Assembly: GCA_039028635.1 (NCBI GenBank)
Contig: JBCCHV010000023.1
Coordinates: 21,998 to 85,997 of the forward strand
Source of the DNA: Acidobacteriota bacterium
Lineage (GTDB): Bacteria > Acidobacteriota > Thermoanaerobaculia > Multivoradales > JBCCEF01
Direction: 5' to 3'
DNA length: 64,000 nt
This document shows, one piece after another, positions 29,855 to 37,941 of the stretch. The first letter of the stretch is position 1; each line of letters opens with the position of its first letter. Both the position numbers and the translations under genes were made by a program. The notes beneath the pieces are model-generated. The model was given only the letters and a program-made list of their open reading frames with translations. It did not search any database and had not been told where the DNA came from.

Positions 29855-29903
29855 GCGCCGGGCCGCCACCTGGAAGACCTGTTCCCGGAACGGGTGAGTC
29901 GTC

Positions 29904-31088
29904 GTGTCCTTACCCGACCCCAAATCCTTCCCTTTTTCCAGATCCACCTCCTTGATCGCCGGTGACGATCTCCGGCGCTGGCTGCCGCGTCTCGGAATCG
30001 TCACCTTCTTCCTGCTCGCCTGGGGCGGCTGGTTCGCCTGCGGCGAGATCCGGGTGTACGAGGTCGCCACCGAAGCTCGCCTCGAGAGCGCCGCCGAAGT
30101 CCATCCCGTCGACGCTCCCCTCGGTGGCCGGATCGTGGCGGTCCACGCTCGTCTCGGTGAGGCGGTTGCCGCCGGCGACCCGCTGTTCGATCTCGAAGCG
30201 GAAGACGCCGAGTTCGAGCTCACCGAGGCCAAGACCCGTCTCGAGGCGCTCGAGCGCCAGCTCGCCTCGATCGCGGAGGAGTCCGATCTGGTGGCGAGAC
30301 TCTTGGATCTCGAGCGCGCCGCCGGTCAAGAACGGCTGCGGGCCGCGGGCTTGCAGCAAGAGGTCGAAACGATCGTCGGGCGGGTGGCGGAATCGGAGCA
30401 TCAGCGGGCTCGACGGCTGCACGAAGAGGGCCTGTTGTCCGACCTCGATCGGCAGCGCTACCGCGGCGAGGTCGAGAAGAGCCGCGCTCGCTCCGAAGCC
30501 GAAAGCGCCGATCTCGAAGCCCTCCAGACCTCGATCCGCGGCCAGCAGACGGAGCTCGAAGCCCGTGCCGCCCACCTCGAGCATGAGCGGGTCACGGTGC
30601 AGGGGGAGGCCGCGGAGCTGGCTGCCCACCTCGAGCATTTGCAGCATGAGATCGCCGAGCGGAGAGTGGTGGCTCCCGTCGCTGGGCGAGTGGCGCGCCT
30701 TGCCGAGGTGCAGGTCGGAGCGGTGGTGGCGACCGGCGAGCGGCTGGCCGACGTGCTGCCCGACGGAGCGATCCGCGCCGTCGCCTGGTTTCCGCCCTCA
30801 GCGCTCGGTCGGCTCGCTCCGGGGCAGTCCGCCTGGCTGCGCCTCGACGCCTATCCCTGGACCGACTTCGGTGCCGTCGAAGCCACCGTCGAGCGGGTTG
30901 CCGACGAGCCGAACGATGGCCGACTGCGCGCCGAGCTGGCTCTCGCGCCGTCGCCCCCCCGTGGCGTTTCGCCGCGACACGGTCTGACCGCGACGGCCGA
31001 GGTCGCCGTCGAGACGGTGACTCCGGCGCGCTGGGTGCTGCGCGCCGCCGGCGGAACCCTCGACCGGCCGGTGCCCAGCGGCGGCTGA
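29904..31088 (+). CDS. HlyD-family secretion adaptor (membrane fusion protein)
   Basis: 394-aa periplasmic adaptor of the type used with C39 ABC exporters. A transmembrane helix at about residues 28-47 (LGIVTFFLLAWGGWFACGEI) is followed by the first half-lipoyl domain (VDAPLGGRIVAVHARLGEAV), a long coiled coil of about 150 residues (Glu/Arg/Leu-rich, with an internal turn near LHEEGLLSDLDRQRYRG), the second lipoyl half (VVAPVAGRVARLAEVQVGAVV) and a beta-barrel domain. It would link the inner-membrane exporters to an outer-membrane TolC-like channel, which is not encoded here. Start GTG at 29904 lies 103 bp after the peptide gene. Gene order matches the NHLM bacteriocin export triad. Confidence 0.9.
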   Translation: MSLPDPKSFPFSRSTSLIAGDDLRRWLPRLGIVTFFLLAWGGWFACGEIRVYEVATEARLESAAEVHPVDAPLGGRIVAVHARLGEAVAAGDPLFDLEAEDAEFELTEAKTRLEALERQLASIAEESDLVARLLDLERAAGQERLRAAGLQQEVETIVGRVAESEHQRARRLHEEGLLSDLDRQRYRGEVEKSRARSEAESADLEALQTSIRGQQTELEARAAHLEHERVTVQGEAAELAAHLEHLQHEIAERRVVAPVAGRVARLAEVQVGAVVATGERLADVLPDGAIRAVAWFPPSALGRLAPGQSAWLRLDAYPWTDFGAVEATVERVADEPNDGRLRAELALAPSPPRGVSPRHGLTATAEVAVETVTPARWVLRAAGGTLDRPVPSGG

Positions 31089-31113
31089 AGCGGGAGCTCC
31101 TCGGGGCCGCGGG

Positions 31114-33804
31114 ATGACGAGAACGATGAATGCGCCGAAGCGTCGTTTTCTGATTCCGGAAACGGTGCAGTCTTCGGCGATGGACTGCGGTCCCGCGGTT
31201 CTCTGCTCGCTGCTTGCCGGCTTCGGAATCGAGGCCGCCTACGGGCGCCTGCGGGAGGCCTGTCAGACCGGCATCGACGGCACTTCCATCGCGGCCATCG
31301 AAGAGCTTGCGACGGCCTCCGGACTGGAGGCGGAGCAGGTCATGGTGCCGGCCGAAGACCTGCTGATCCCTTCGGCCCAGGCCCTACCGGCGGTGGTGGT
31401 CGTGCTCGCCGGAGGAGTCACTCACTTCGTCGTCCTTTGGCGGCGCCACGGCTCGCGCCTCCAAGTGATGGACCCAGCGACCGGCCGCCGCTGGCCGTCG
31501 GCCCGCCGTTTTCTCGACGACGTCTACGTTCACCAGCACGAAGTGGCGGCGGCCGACTGGCGGCAGTGGTCGGAAGGGCCCGAGGCGACGGCGATCGTGC
31601 GCTCACGGTTGAGCCGCCTGGGCGCGGAAGCCGCCGCCGACAGGATTCAAGAGTCGGCTCGGGCGGTTCCGGGCTGGCTCGGCCTGGCGGCCCTGGATGC
31701 GGCGACTCGCCTGTGCGACAGCCTGAGCTCGGCCGGCGCCATCCGGCGCGGCCCGGAGGCGACCCGTCTGGTGGAACGCCTGGCGGTCGAGGCGGCCGCC
31801 GCCGACCGGCCGGAGAAGATCGTTCCTGCGCGCTTTTGGTCGGTCCGGCCGGCGACAGTGACCGAATCGCCGGCGTCCGCGACCGCTCTGACGCTGCGCG
31901 GTGCCGTCCTGGTGCGGGCTCTCGGCCGGAGGCAGACGGCCGACTCGCCGACGATTCCTTCACTACCCGGAGTCGGTCCTCGGCTCGGCGACTCGGTGGC
32001 GCCAAGAAGCGAGCCGGGGCCGATGCGGCGGCTGCTCGGATTCCTGCGCCAGGGCGGACGACGCAGCCTGATGGCGCTGGGTGCGGCCGCGGCGGTGGCT
32101 TCCCTCCTCGCCGCCTGCGAGGCTCTGCTGCTCAACGGCCTGCTCCGCATCGCAGATCAGCTCGGCGGAACCGGCCAGCTGCCGGGGGCGCTGGCTGTCT
32201 TGCTCGCCTTCGCCGCCGCGCTGGCGCTTCTCGAGCTCACCGTCGCCCTTGGTGCCCGCGATCTCGGTCGCGGCCTCGAAGCGCGCCTGCGAGTGGCCTT
32301 TCTGGAGAAGATTCCACGCCTCGGCGAGCGCTGGTTTCGCAGCCGGTTGCCGTCCGATCTCGCCGAACGGGCCCACAGCGCCGTGTGGTTGCGCACGTTC
32401 CCTGCGGCCGTTCTGGGCATTCTCGGCGCCGGCTGCGAGCTGGCCGTCACCGCCCTCGCCCTCGGTTGGCTGTTCCCCGGAACCGCTCCCCTGGCGGTCC
32501 TCGCCGCCGTCCTCGCCGTTGCCGTGCCCCTGGCGCTCCAGCCCTTCCTCGGCGAGCGCGAGCTGCGCATGCGACATCACGGCGCGGCCCTGGCTCGCCT
32601 CCAGCTCGATGCACTGCTCGGTCTGCTGGCGGTTCGCTCCCATGGCGCCGAGCCGCTGGTGCGGCGCCAGCACGACGAGATTCTGGAGCATTGGCAGGAA
32701 GCCGGAACCAGCCAGCTTCGCGGTGCCCTGGCGGCGATGGTGGTGCAGTCGTTGGTGGGTTACGGGATGGCGGCGGCGCTGGTCGGGCTGCACGTCGCGG
32801 ACCACGGAATCGGGGGAGGTGCCCTCTTGCTCGCCTACTGGGCGCTCAAGCTTCCCGAGCTCGGCGGCGAGATCGCCGCCGGCCTCGAGCAGATTCCGTC
32901 CCATCGCAGCGTGGCGGTGCGAATGCTGGAGCCCCTCGGAGCGCCGGACTACGAGTCCGAGACCGGGGCCGAGGTCCACGCCGTCTCACGAGGATCCCAA
33001 GGCGTTGCCATCTCGCTGCACGGCGTATCCGTGACGGGGGCGGGTGGTCCCGTTCTCGAAGGTCTCGACCTCGAGATCGGAGCCGGTCGCCGGGTGGCGG
33101 TTCTGGGTCCGTCGGGCGCTGGAAAATCGACCCTGCTCGGGCTTCTCCTGGGTTTGCAAACGCCCGCCGAAGGCGAAACTCGAATCGACGGCGAGCTTCT
33201 CGATGCCGTGGTTCTGGCGCGCCTACGGGCCGCCACCGCCTGGGTCGACCCGGGGGTGCGGTTGTGGAATCGTCCGCTGCTCGACAACTTGCGCTACGGC
33301 GCAGAATCGCGGGCGGCGCCGCTGGCTGACCTGCTCTCCGCCGCCGAGTTGGTGGGAGTCCTCGAAGAGCTGCCCGAAGGCCTCGCCACGCGCCTCGGGG
33401 AGGGCGGCGGCTTGGTCTCCGGCGGTGAAGGGCAGCGGGTGCGCTTTGGTCGCGCCCTCGGACGGCCGGCGGCCCGTCTGGTGCTGCTCGACGAGCCCTT
33501 TCGCGGTCTCGACCGCGCGCAGCGCACCCGCCTACTCCAGAACGCTCGCGAATGGTGGCCCCGCGCCACCTTGATCTGCGCCACCCACGATGCCGCTTCG
33601 GTGCGGGACTTCGACCAGATGGTGATTCTCGACGGCGGCCGCATTGTCGAAGCCGGCGAGCCGGCCAAGCTGGCGGTCGATTCCGGCTCCCGCTACGGAC
33701 GCCTGCTCGAGAAAGAAGCCGCTGCCTGGGCCGATCCGGATTGGCGACGACTGCATCTCGTCGACGGATGTATTTCCGCAAGCCCAGTGGAGGCGGAGCG
33801 ATGA
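31114..33804 (+). CDS. C39-peptidase-containing ABC exporter
   Basis: 896-aa bacteriocin-type exporter. The N-terminal C39 domain has Gln19 and Cys25 (QSSAMDCGPAVL), His104 (THFVVL) and Asp120 (VMDPATG), so the catalytic triad looks intact. About 180 residues without recognised fold separate it from the first transmembrane helix near residue 320; ordinary exporters of this class have almost none. The membrane domain spans about 320-600. The nucleotide-binding domain has Walker A GPSGAGKST at about 665, signature VSGGEGQR at about 768, Walker B LVLLDEPFRGLD and H-loop ATHD. It would cleave the leader of the cognate peptide during export. It resembles the NHLM peptidase/ATP-binding component. 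The stop overlaps the next ATG by 4 bp. Confidence 0.9.
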   Translation: MTRTMNAPKRRFLIPETVQSSAMDCGPAVLCSLLAGFGIEAAYGRLREACQTGIDGTSIAAIEELATASGLEAEQVMVPAEDLLIPSAQALPAVVVVLAGGVTHFVVLWRRHGSRLQVMDPATGRRWPSARRFLDDVYVHQHEVAAADWRQWSEGPEATAIVRSRLSRLGAEAAADRIQESARAVPGWLGLAALDAATRLCDSLSSAGAIRRGPEATRLVERLAVEAAAADRPEKIVPARFWSVRPATVTESPASATALTLRGAVLVRALGRRQTADSPTIPSLPGVGPRLGDSVAPRSEPGPMRRLLGFLRQGGRRSLMALGAAAAVASLLAACEALLLNGLLRIADQLGGTGQLPGALAVLLAFAAALALLELTVALGARDLGRGLEARLRVAFLEKIPRLGERWFRSRLPSDLAERAHSAVWLRTFPAAVLGILGAGCELAVTALALGWLFPGTAPLAVLAAVLAVAVPLALQPFLGERELRMRHHGAALARLQLDALLGLLAVRSHGAEPLVRRQHDEILEHWQEAGTSQLRGALAAMVVQSLVGYGMAAALVGLHVADHGIGGGALLLAYWALKLPELGGEIAAGLEQIPSHRSVAVRMLEPLGAPDYESETGAEVHAVSRGSQGVAISLHGVSVTGAGGPVLEGLDLEIGAGRRVAVLGPSGAGKSTLLGLLLGLQTPAEGETRIDGELLDAVVLARLRAATAWVDPGVRLWNRPLLDNLRYGAESRAAPLADLLSAAELVGVLEELPEGLATRLGEGGGLVSGGEGQRVRFGRALGRPAARLVLLDEPFRGLDRAQRTRLLQNAREWWPRATLICATHDAASVRDFDQMVILDGGRIVEAGEPAKLAVDSGSRYGRLLEKEAAAWADPDWRRLHLVDGCISASPVEAER

Positions 33805-35921
33805 CGCTCGAGGGCGCCCTGGCCTGGCCGGAGGAACGCTTGACCGCGGCGATTCCGGCCCTCGCCCGCGCCGCCGGTTTGGCCGGCGACCGCTCGGCCC
33901 ACGGCGAGGGTGGAGGGGAGGCGGAAGGGAACACCGAGACCAACCCCGCGGCCATCGCCGCCTCGGCCCAGCGGGCGGGAGTCGAGGCCTGGCCGGTTTC
34001 GGCTTCCTATCGGGATGTCGACCATCTGCTGTCCGGCGTCGAGCCGTTGCTACTTCGGTCGACCGGGAACGACCGCTGGCTGGCGATACTCGGGGGCGGG
34101 GCGCGAGTCCGTCTGGTCAGCGCCGACGGCTCGATCGTCCGACTGCCGGCGCGGCGCTTGGCCGCCGTCTTGCGCGCTCCCCTCGAAGACGAGGGCGCTC
34201 ACGAGGTCGAGGCTCTTCTCGAACGCGCCGGAGTTCCGGCCCGACGCCGGCCTCGCGCCGGCCGCGCCCTGCTCAGCGAGCGCCTCCGCGGTGAGCCTTG
34301 TGTCGAGGGCTGGTCGCTGCGCTTGCCGCCTGGGGCCCGCACCTCGAGTCAGCTTCGCCGCGCCGGCTTGTTCGGCCGCCTCGGTCGCCTGGCCATTGCC
34401 CACGCCGCCTCCTGGGTCTTGTTGATCACTTCCTGGGCTGTGCTCGGTCGCGGCGTTCTCGAGGGCCGTCTCGATCCCGGTTGGCTGGTTGCCTGGGCCC
34501 TTCTTCTCGTCACCTTGATTCCTCTGCAGGCGGTGGCTTTGTGGTCCGAGGGGACGGCGGCCCTCGGCGCCGGTGCTCTGCTCAAACATCGTCTGCTGGC
34601 GGGCTCCCTGCGGCTCGACCCGGAAGAGATCCGCGACCAAGGTGCCGGCGAGCTGCTCGGGAAGGTGATGGAGGCCGAGCGGGTCGAAGATCTGGCCCTT
34701 GGTGGCGGCTTCACCGCGATGCTGGCCATCGTCGAGATCGCTCTCGCCGCCGGCGTGCTCGCCCTGGGGGCCGGCGGTGCATTGCATGCCCTATTGCTCG
34801 TCGGCTGGCTCTTCGCCCTCGGCGTGGCCGGCTGGCGGCTCTACCTCGAACGGCGGGGCTGGGCCGAAGAGAGGGTCGGCATGACCGACCATCTGGTCGA
34901 ACGCCTGCTCGGCCAGCGGACCCGACTGGTCCAGGAGTCCCGAGAGCACTGGCACGACGCCGAGGACGCCGAGCTGGAGAGCTATCTGCAGCGCTCGCGG
35001 CGCCTCGACAGACTGATGCCGCGCATCCAGATCTTCGCCACCCGCGGCTGGCTCCTCGCCGCCTTGCTCGCCCTGGCACCGGCGCTCCTCTCCGGTGGCA
35101 CCTCGGCCGCCTCCGTGGCGATCGCCTTGGGAGGAATCCTGCTCGCCGCGCGCGGACTTCAGGGCGTGGCCGGTGGCCTTTCGAGCCTGACCGCGGCCGC
35201 CGTCGCATGGCGTCAGGTGGCGAGCCTCTACGGCGCCGCGACGCGCCGAGAACCGGAGGGTTCCCCCGAGATCGACTCCGTTGCCGAAGCCGAAACCCGA
35301 GATGCCGACGCCGTGGTGCTGACCGCCCAGGGCATCGACTTTCGCTACCCCGGCCGTGGTCGCCGAACCCTCGACGCCTGCGGCCTCGAGCTCCGGTCCG
35401 GCGATCGCGTTCTCCTCTCCGGCGACTCCGGCAGCGGCAAGTCCACCCTGATCTCCCTGCTGGCGGCCCTGCGGCGGCCGCAGGCGGGGGTCATGCTGCT
35501 GCGCGGCGCCGATCTGCACGCTTGGGGCGCCATCGCTTGGCACCGCCGAGTGGCGGCGGCACCGCAATTCCACGACAATCATCTCTTCGCCGCCCCGCTG
35601 GCTTTCAACCTCCTCCTCGGGCGCAACTGGCCGCCGAGCCCAGAGGATCTCGCCGTCGCCGGCGAGATCTGCGACGAGCTCGGCCTCGGTGAGCTCATCA
35701 CCCGCATGCCCGCCGGCCTCATGCAGCCCATCGGCGAGAGCGGCTGGCGCCTCTCCCACGGCGAAGCCAGCCGCGTCTACCTCGCCCGGGTGCTGCTCCA
35801 AGAGCCCGACATCGTCCTCCTCGACGAGAGCTTCGCCGCCCTCGACCCCGCCAGCCTAGAAACCGCCCTCGGCTGCGCCCGCCGCCGAGCCAACACCCTT
35901 CTCATCGCCACCCACGATTGA
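33801..35921 (+). CDS. Second ABC exporter of the peptide locus, degenerate N-terminal domain
   Basis: 706 aa. The start ATG overlaps the preceding stop (ATGA), so the longer frame from 33552 was rejected. Residues 1-170 form a soluble domain lacking a C39 Cys motif (DVDHLLSGVEPLLLRSTGN; RWLAILGGGARVRLVSADG), as in the second ABC protein of NHLM systems. Transmembrane segments follow from about 195 to 460. The ATPase domain has Walker A LLSGDSGSGKST at about 538, signature LSHGEASR at about 651, Walker B IVLLDESFAALDP and ends abruptly at the H-loop (LLIATHD-stop), about 20-30 residues short of typical NBDs. It probably forms a heterodimer with, or works in sequence with, the C39 exporter. 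Confidence 0.85.
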   Translation: MTLEGALAWPEERLTAAIPALARAAGLAGDRSAHGEGGGEAEGNTETNPAAIAASAQRAGVEAWPVSASYRDVDHLLSGVEPLLLRSTGNDRWLAILGGGARVRLVSADGSIVRLPARRLAAVLRAPLEDEGAHEVEALLERAGVPARRRPRAGRALLSERLRGEPCVEGWSLRLPPGARTSSQLRRAGLFGRLGRLAIAHAASWVLLITSWAVLGRGVLEGRLDPGWLVAWALLLVTLIPLQAVALWSEGTAALGAGALLKHRLLAGSLRLDPEEIRDQGAGELLGKVMEAERVEDLALGGGFTAMLAIVEIALAAGVLALGAGGALHALLLVGWLFALGVAGWRLYLERRGWAEERVGMTDHLVERLLGQRTRLVQESREHWHDAEDAELESYLQRSRRLDRLMPRIQIFATRGWLLAALLALAPALLSGGTSAASVAIALGGILLAARGLQGVAGGLSSLTAAAVAWRQVASLYGAATRREPEGSPEIDSVAEAETRDADAVVLTAQGIDFRYPGRGRRTLDACGLELRSGDRVLLSGDSGSGKSTLISLLAALRRPQAGVMLLRGADLHAWGAIAWHRRVAAAPQFHDNHLFAAPLAFNLLLGRNWPPSPEDLAVAGEICDELGLGELITRMPAGLMQPIGESGWRLSHGEASRVYLARVLLQEPDIVLLDESFAALDPASLETALGCARRRANTLLIATHD

Positions 35922-36037
35922 ACAGGGCTGCCCGAGGGGCGGCGGGCTCGACGATTGCGACTCTGGTCGTCCCCACCAACCTTCCTGAAAGACCAGAACG
36001 GTTGTCAGGGAGCTCGCTGGTGGTTACCATTTATTCG

Positions 36038-36051
36038 AACATTGCAATGTT
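36038..36051. promoter_or_regulatory. 14-bp perfect palindrome upstream of small HxH/CAPC protein
   Basis: AACATTGCAATGTT reads the same on both strands. It lies 14-27 bp before the start of the gene at 36065, in a locally AT-rich patch. Its right half continues into ATTGCAATGTTAT, a motif found again before the gene at 37278. Likely operator of a DNA-binding regulator. Confidence 0.55.
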
Positions 36052-36064
36052 ATTTCGAAAGACC

Positions 36065-36361
36065 ATGAAAAGCCCTGCCCTGCGTCCGCCGCTGCCGCCC
36101 GTGCTACGGCCCTGGGTTGCGGTGGTCGCTGTGCTGTTCTTGCTCGGCTCTCAAGGGATCCTCATGGTCGAGCATCAGCACGAGGATGGTGTCGACCAGG
36201 ACTGCGCGCCTTGCCACGTCGCTCACGTTCAAGGGACCGTGCCGCAGACGCCGATCGCGGCGCCGAGCTTGCGCGAGGTGGGCGATTCTGTTCCCTGTCC
36301 GGTCCGCTCCGCTGTCCTGGCGGCTCGCACTCTCCTCCCCTGCCGCGGTCCGCCTGCCTGA
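36065..36361 (+). CDS. Small membrane protein with HxH and CAPC motifs
   Basis: 98 aa. After a basic, Pro-rich N-terminus comes one transmembrane segment (WVAVVAVLFLLGSQGIL), then a HQHEDGVDQDCAPCHVAH segment rich in metal-ligand residues, and a short tail ending in CRGPPA. The arrangement resembles small DUF2946-like proteins often near metal-uptake genes, but family membership is not certain. Start chosen at ATG 36065; in-frame ATGs at 36047 and 35918 exist. It shares architecture with the 93-aa protein at 37278 (HGHEH, CAPC, RGPPS end). Confidence 0.65.
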   Translation: MKSPALRPPLPPVLRPWVAVVAVLFLLGSQGILMVEHQHEDGVDQDCAPCHVAHVQGTVPQTPIAAPSLREVGDSVPCPVRSAVLAARTLLPCRGPPA

Positions 36362-36513
36362 GTCGTCTTTCCGTTGGTAGCGGCTGACGACGTCGTCCGT
36401 CGCTCGTGGTGCCGGCGCGGCAGCGCTCGGCACTGTCGGTGCTTTGCCTGGCTGCTGCTGGCGGCGCCGTCCTTGGTGGGCCAACGAAAACCTCGAGGAG
36501 GAGGGCACTACTC

Positions 36514-37203
36514 ATGAAAGAAACCCGGGACTGGCGACCATTACTCTCGCTGCTCGATTACTCGATCCTCCGCTATATCGCCCTTCCGACGCTGGCGGCA
36601 GGTGGCCTGGGGTGGGTGACGAGAAGCTGGAGCGACACCGCCTTCTTCTTGCTCATCATCGCGGGTGAGATCCTCACCAGAGGAGCCACCGCCGGCTACA
36701 AGCAAGTGGGTGAGATGTCGCTGGAGGACAACTTCAGGGCGCTGACGCGGGTGCTGATCGTGTTGATTGCGGTGATCGATCGGACCTCCGGTCCGGCGGC
36801 CGACTACCCCGCCTACATCAGCGTCCTCGGCATCGCTCTCGCGGTCGGTGGAATTCTGATCCAACGCCAAGCCGCCGCCGCTTTCCGGCGGGTCGACACG
36901 CCGATGTTCGTCACCGCCGCGCCAACGGTTCTGGTTCGTGACGGAATCTTCCGCTACCTGCGACACCCGGGGTACGTCGGTCTCGTGATGGTGACCGTCG
37001 GGGCCGTCTTGATTCTGCGCAGCCTGGTGGCCGCCGGCATCGCGTTGGTCGTCTACGGCATCTGGCTCGGGATTCGAATCCGTCGGGAAGAAGCCTGGCT
37101 GCGCGAGATTTTCGGCGCCGAGTACGACGCTTACGCGGCTCAGACTCGCCGCTTTATCCCGTTCATCTTGACACTCCTGATCGTGGTCGGAATCCCACGG
37201 TAA
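36514..37203 (+). CDS. ICMT-like isoprenylcysteine/phospholipid methyltransferase-family protein
   Basis: 229-aa integral membrane protein with five or so hydrophobic helices. The C-terminal half has the ICMT/PEMT signature: RYLRHPGYVGLVMV followed by REEAWLREIFGAEYDAYAAQTRRFIP, which binds S-adenosylmethionine and the lipid substrate. Bacterial members methylate small lipophilic or membrane targets; the substrate is unknown. GAGGAGGAG precedes the ATG; a longer frame from 36406 overlaps poorly conserved sequence. It sits between the two HxH/CAPC small proteins. Confidence 0.85.
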   Translation: MKETRDWRPLLSLLDYSILRYIALPTLAAGGLGWVTRSWSDTAFFLLIIAGEILTRGATAGYKQVGEMSLEDNFRALTRVLIVLIAVIDRTSGPAADYPAYISVLGIALAVGGILIQRQAAAAFRRVDTPMFVTAAPTVLVRDGIFRYLRHPGYVGLVMVTVGAVLILRSLVAAGIALVVYGIWLGIRIRREEAWLREIFGAEYDAYAAQTRRFIPFILTLLIVVGIPR

Positions 37204-37263
37204 AACCGCCTACGCCGAAGGCGCTTTGAAAAGGAATTTTCTGGACAACCCTCTAATCTATTG

Positions 37264-37276
37264 ATAAAGTTGCAAT
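37264..37276 (-). promoter_or_regulatory. Second copy of the ATTGCAA motif
   Basis: On the minus strand reads ATTGCAACTTTAT, 11 of 13 matching ATTGCAATGTTAT at 36041-36053. It sits within a longer near-dyad TGAT..ATCA (37262-37278) and ends one base before the ATG of the next gene, so it could be an operator overlapping a -10 element (GATAAA) of a leaderless transcript. Confidence 0.45.
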
Positions 37277-37277
37277 C

Positions 37278-37559
37278 ATGCAGATAACTCTCAGAGGTCG
37301 AGAAAGCCGGCTGGTCGCCTTCGCGGCGATCGCCCTGCTCGCTTTCTCCCTCTGGGTGGGACTCCACGGCCACGAGCATCTAACGGAGTTCGAGGCCGAG
37401 TGTGCTCCTTGTCAGCTTCTGCTGTCGGAGGCCATCAGCACGGTTCCGCTGACCGCGATTTCTTTGGTGGTGGCCGCGCAGTCCGTGGAAGCTCTGCCGA
37501 GCATTCCCCTGCTCGAGACGACCCTCGACCTCGGCTCTCCCCGCGGTCCCCCTTCCTGA
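37278..37559 (+). CDS. Small membrane protein with HGHEH and CAPC motifs
   Basis: 93 aa. One transmembrane segment (LVAFAAIALLAFSLWVGL) is followed directly by HGHEHLTEFEAECAPCQ, then a second moderately hydrophobic stretch (AISLVVAAQSVEAL) and the ending SPRGPPS. It is a diverged relative, or analogue, of the protein at 36065, with the same order of motifs. His and Cys residues suggest periplasmic metal binding. No Shine-Dalgarno is visible because the motif described above occupies that position. Confidence 0.65.
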   Translation: MQITLRGRESRLVAFAAIALLAFSLWVGLHGHEHLTEFEAECAPCQLLLSEAISTVPLTAISLVVAAQSVEALPSIPLLETTLDLGSPRGPPS

Positions 37560-37941
37560 GTCGTACCACCCTCCGACGACTCGAGTTCCCCCGACGATCG
37601 GGGTTCTCGACGATCGGTCCCACGACGCCTTCTGAACAGATCGCCGTGAGCTTCGCCTAGCTCGCCTCGCCACCGTTGCCGGTGGCGCGGTTCGAGACTG
37701 GGCGTGTTGTCGCTGGCATCCGAGACGAAGGCCCTTCGGCCGCCTGCTTCGCCTACCGCGTAGGTGTCGCGGGTGGTGATCCATCGTCCCGTCGGTGATT
37801 CACCGGTAGATCGCCGGTTTATCCGATGGGTGAGGTCCAGAAGCGCAGCGGCTCCCCGAAGCTCCCTTCGGCGGGTCGAGGTTCCGAAGCATTCGGTGTG
37901 TCCTTCAGGACGCCGTTGCTTCGGTCTGGGGGATCTAGGAC
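37560..37941. other. Upstream region of the NRPS operon
   Basis: 382 bp with no convincing gene. A perfect hairpin GCCACCG / CGGTGGC (loop TTGC) lies at 37669-37686 and a small one CGGTG / CACCG near 37792-37804. No consensus promoter was recognised. The bases before the NRPS start (GGGGGATCTAGGA) could act as a weak ribosome binding site. Confidence 0.5.

Noticed and set aside
33552..33800. Longer start for the second ABC exporter
   Set aside because: It would run 250 bp into the ATPase domain of the first exporter in another frame; the ATGA overlap at 33801 is the natural start.
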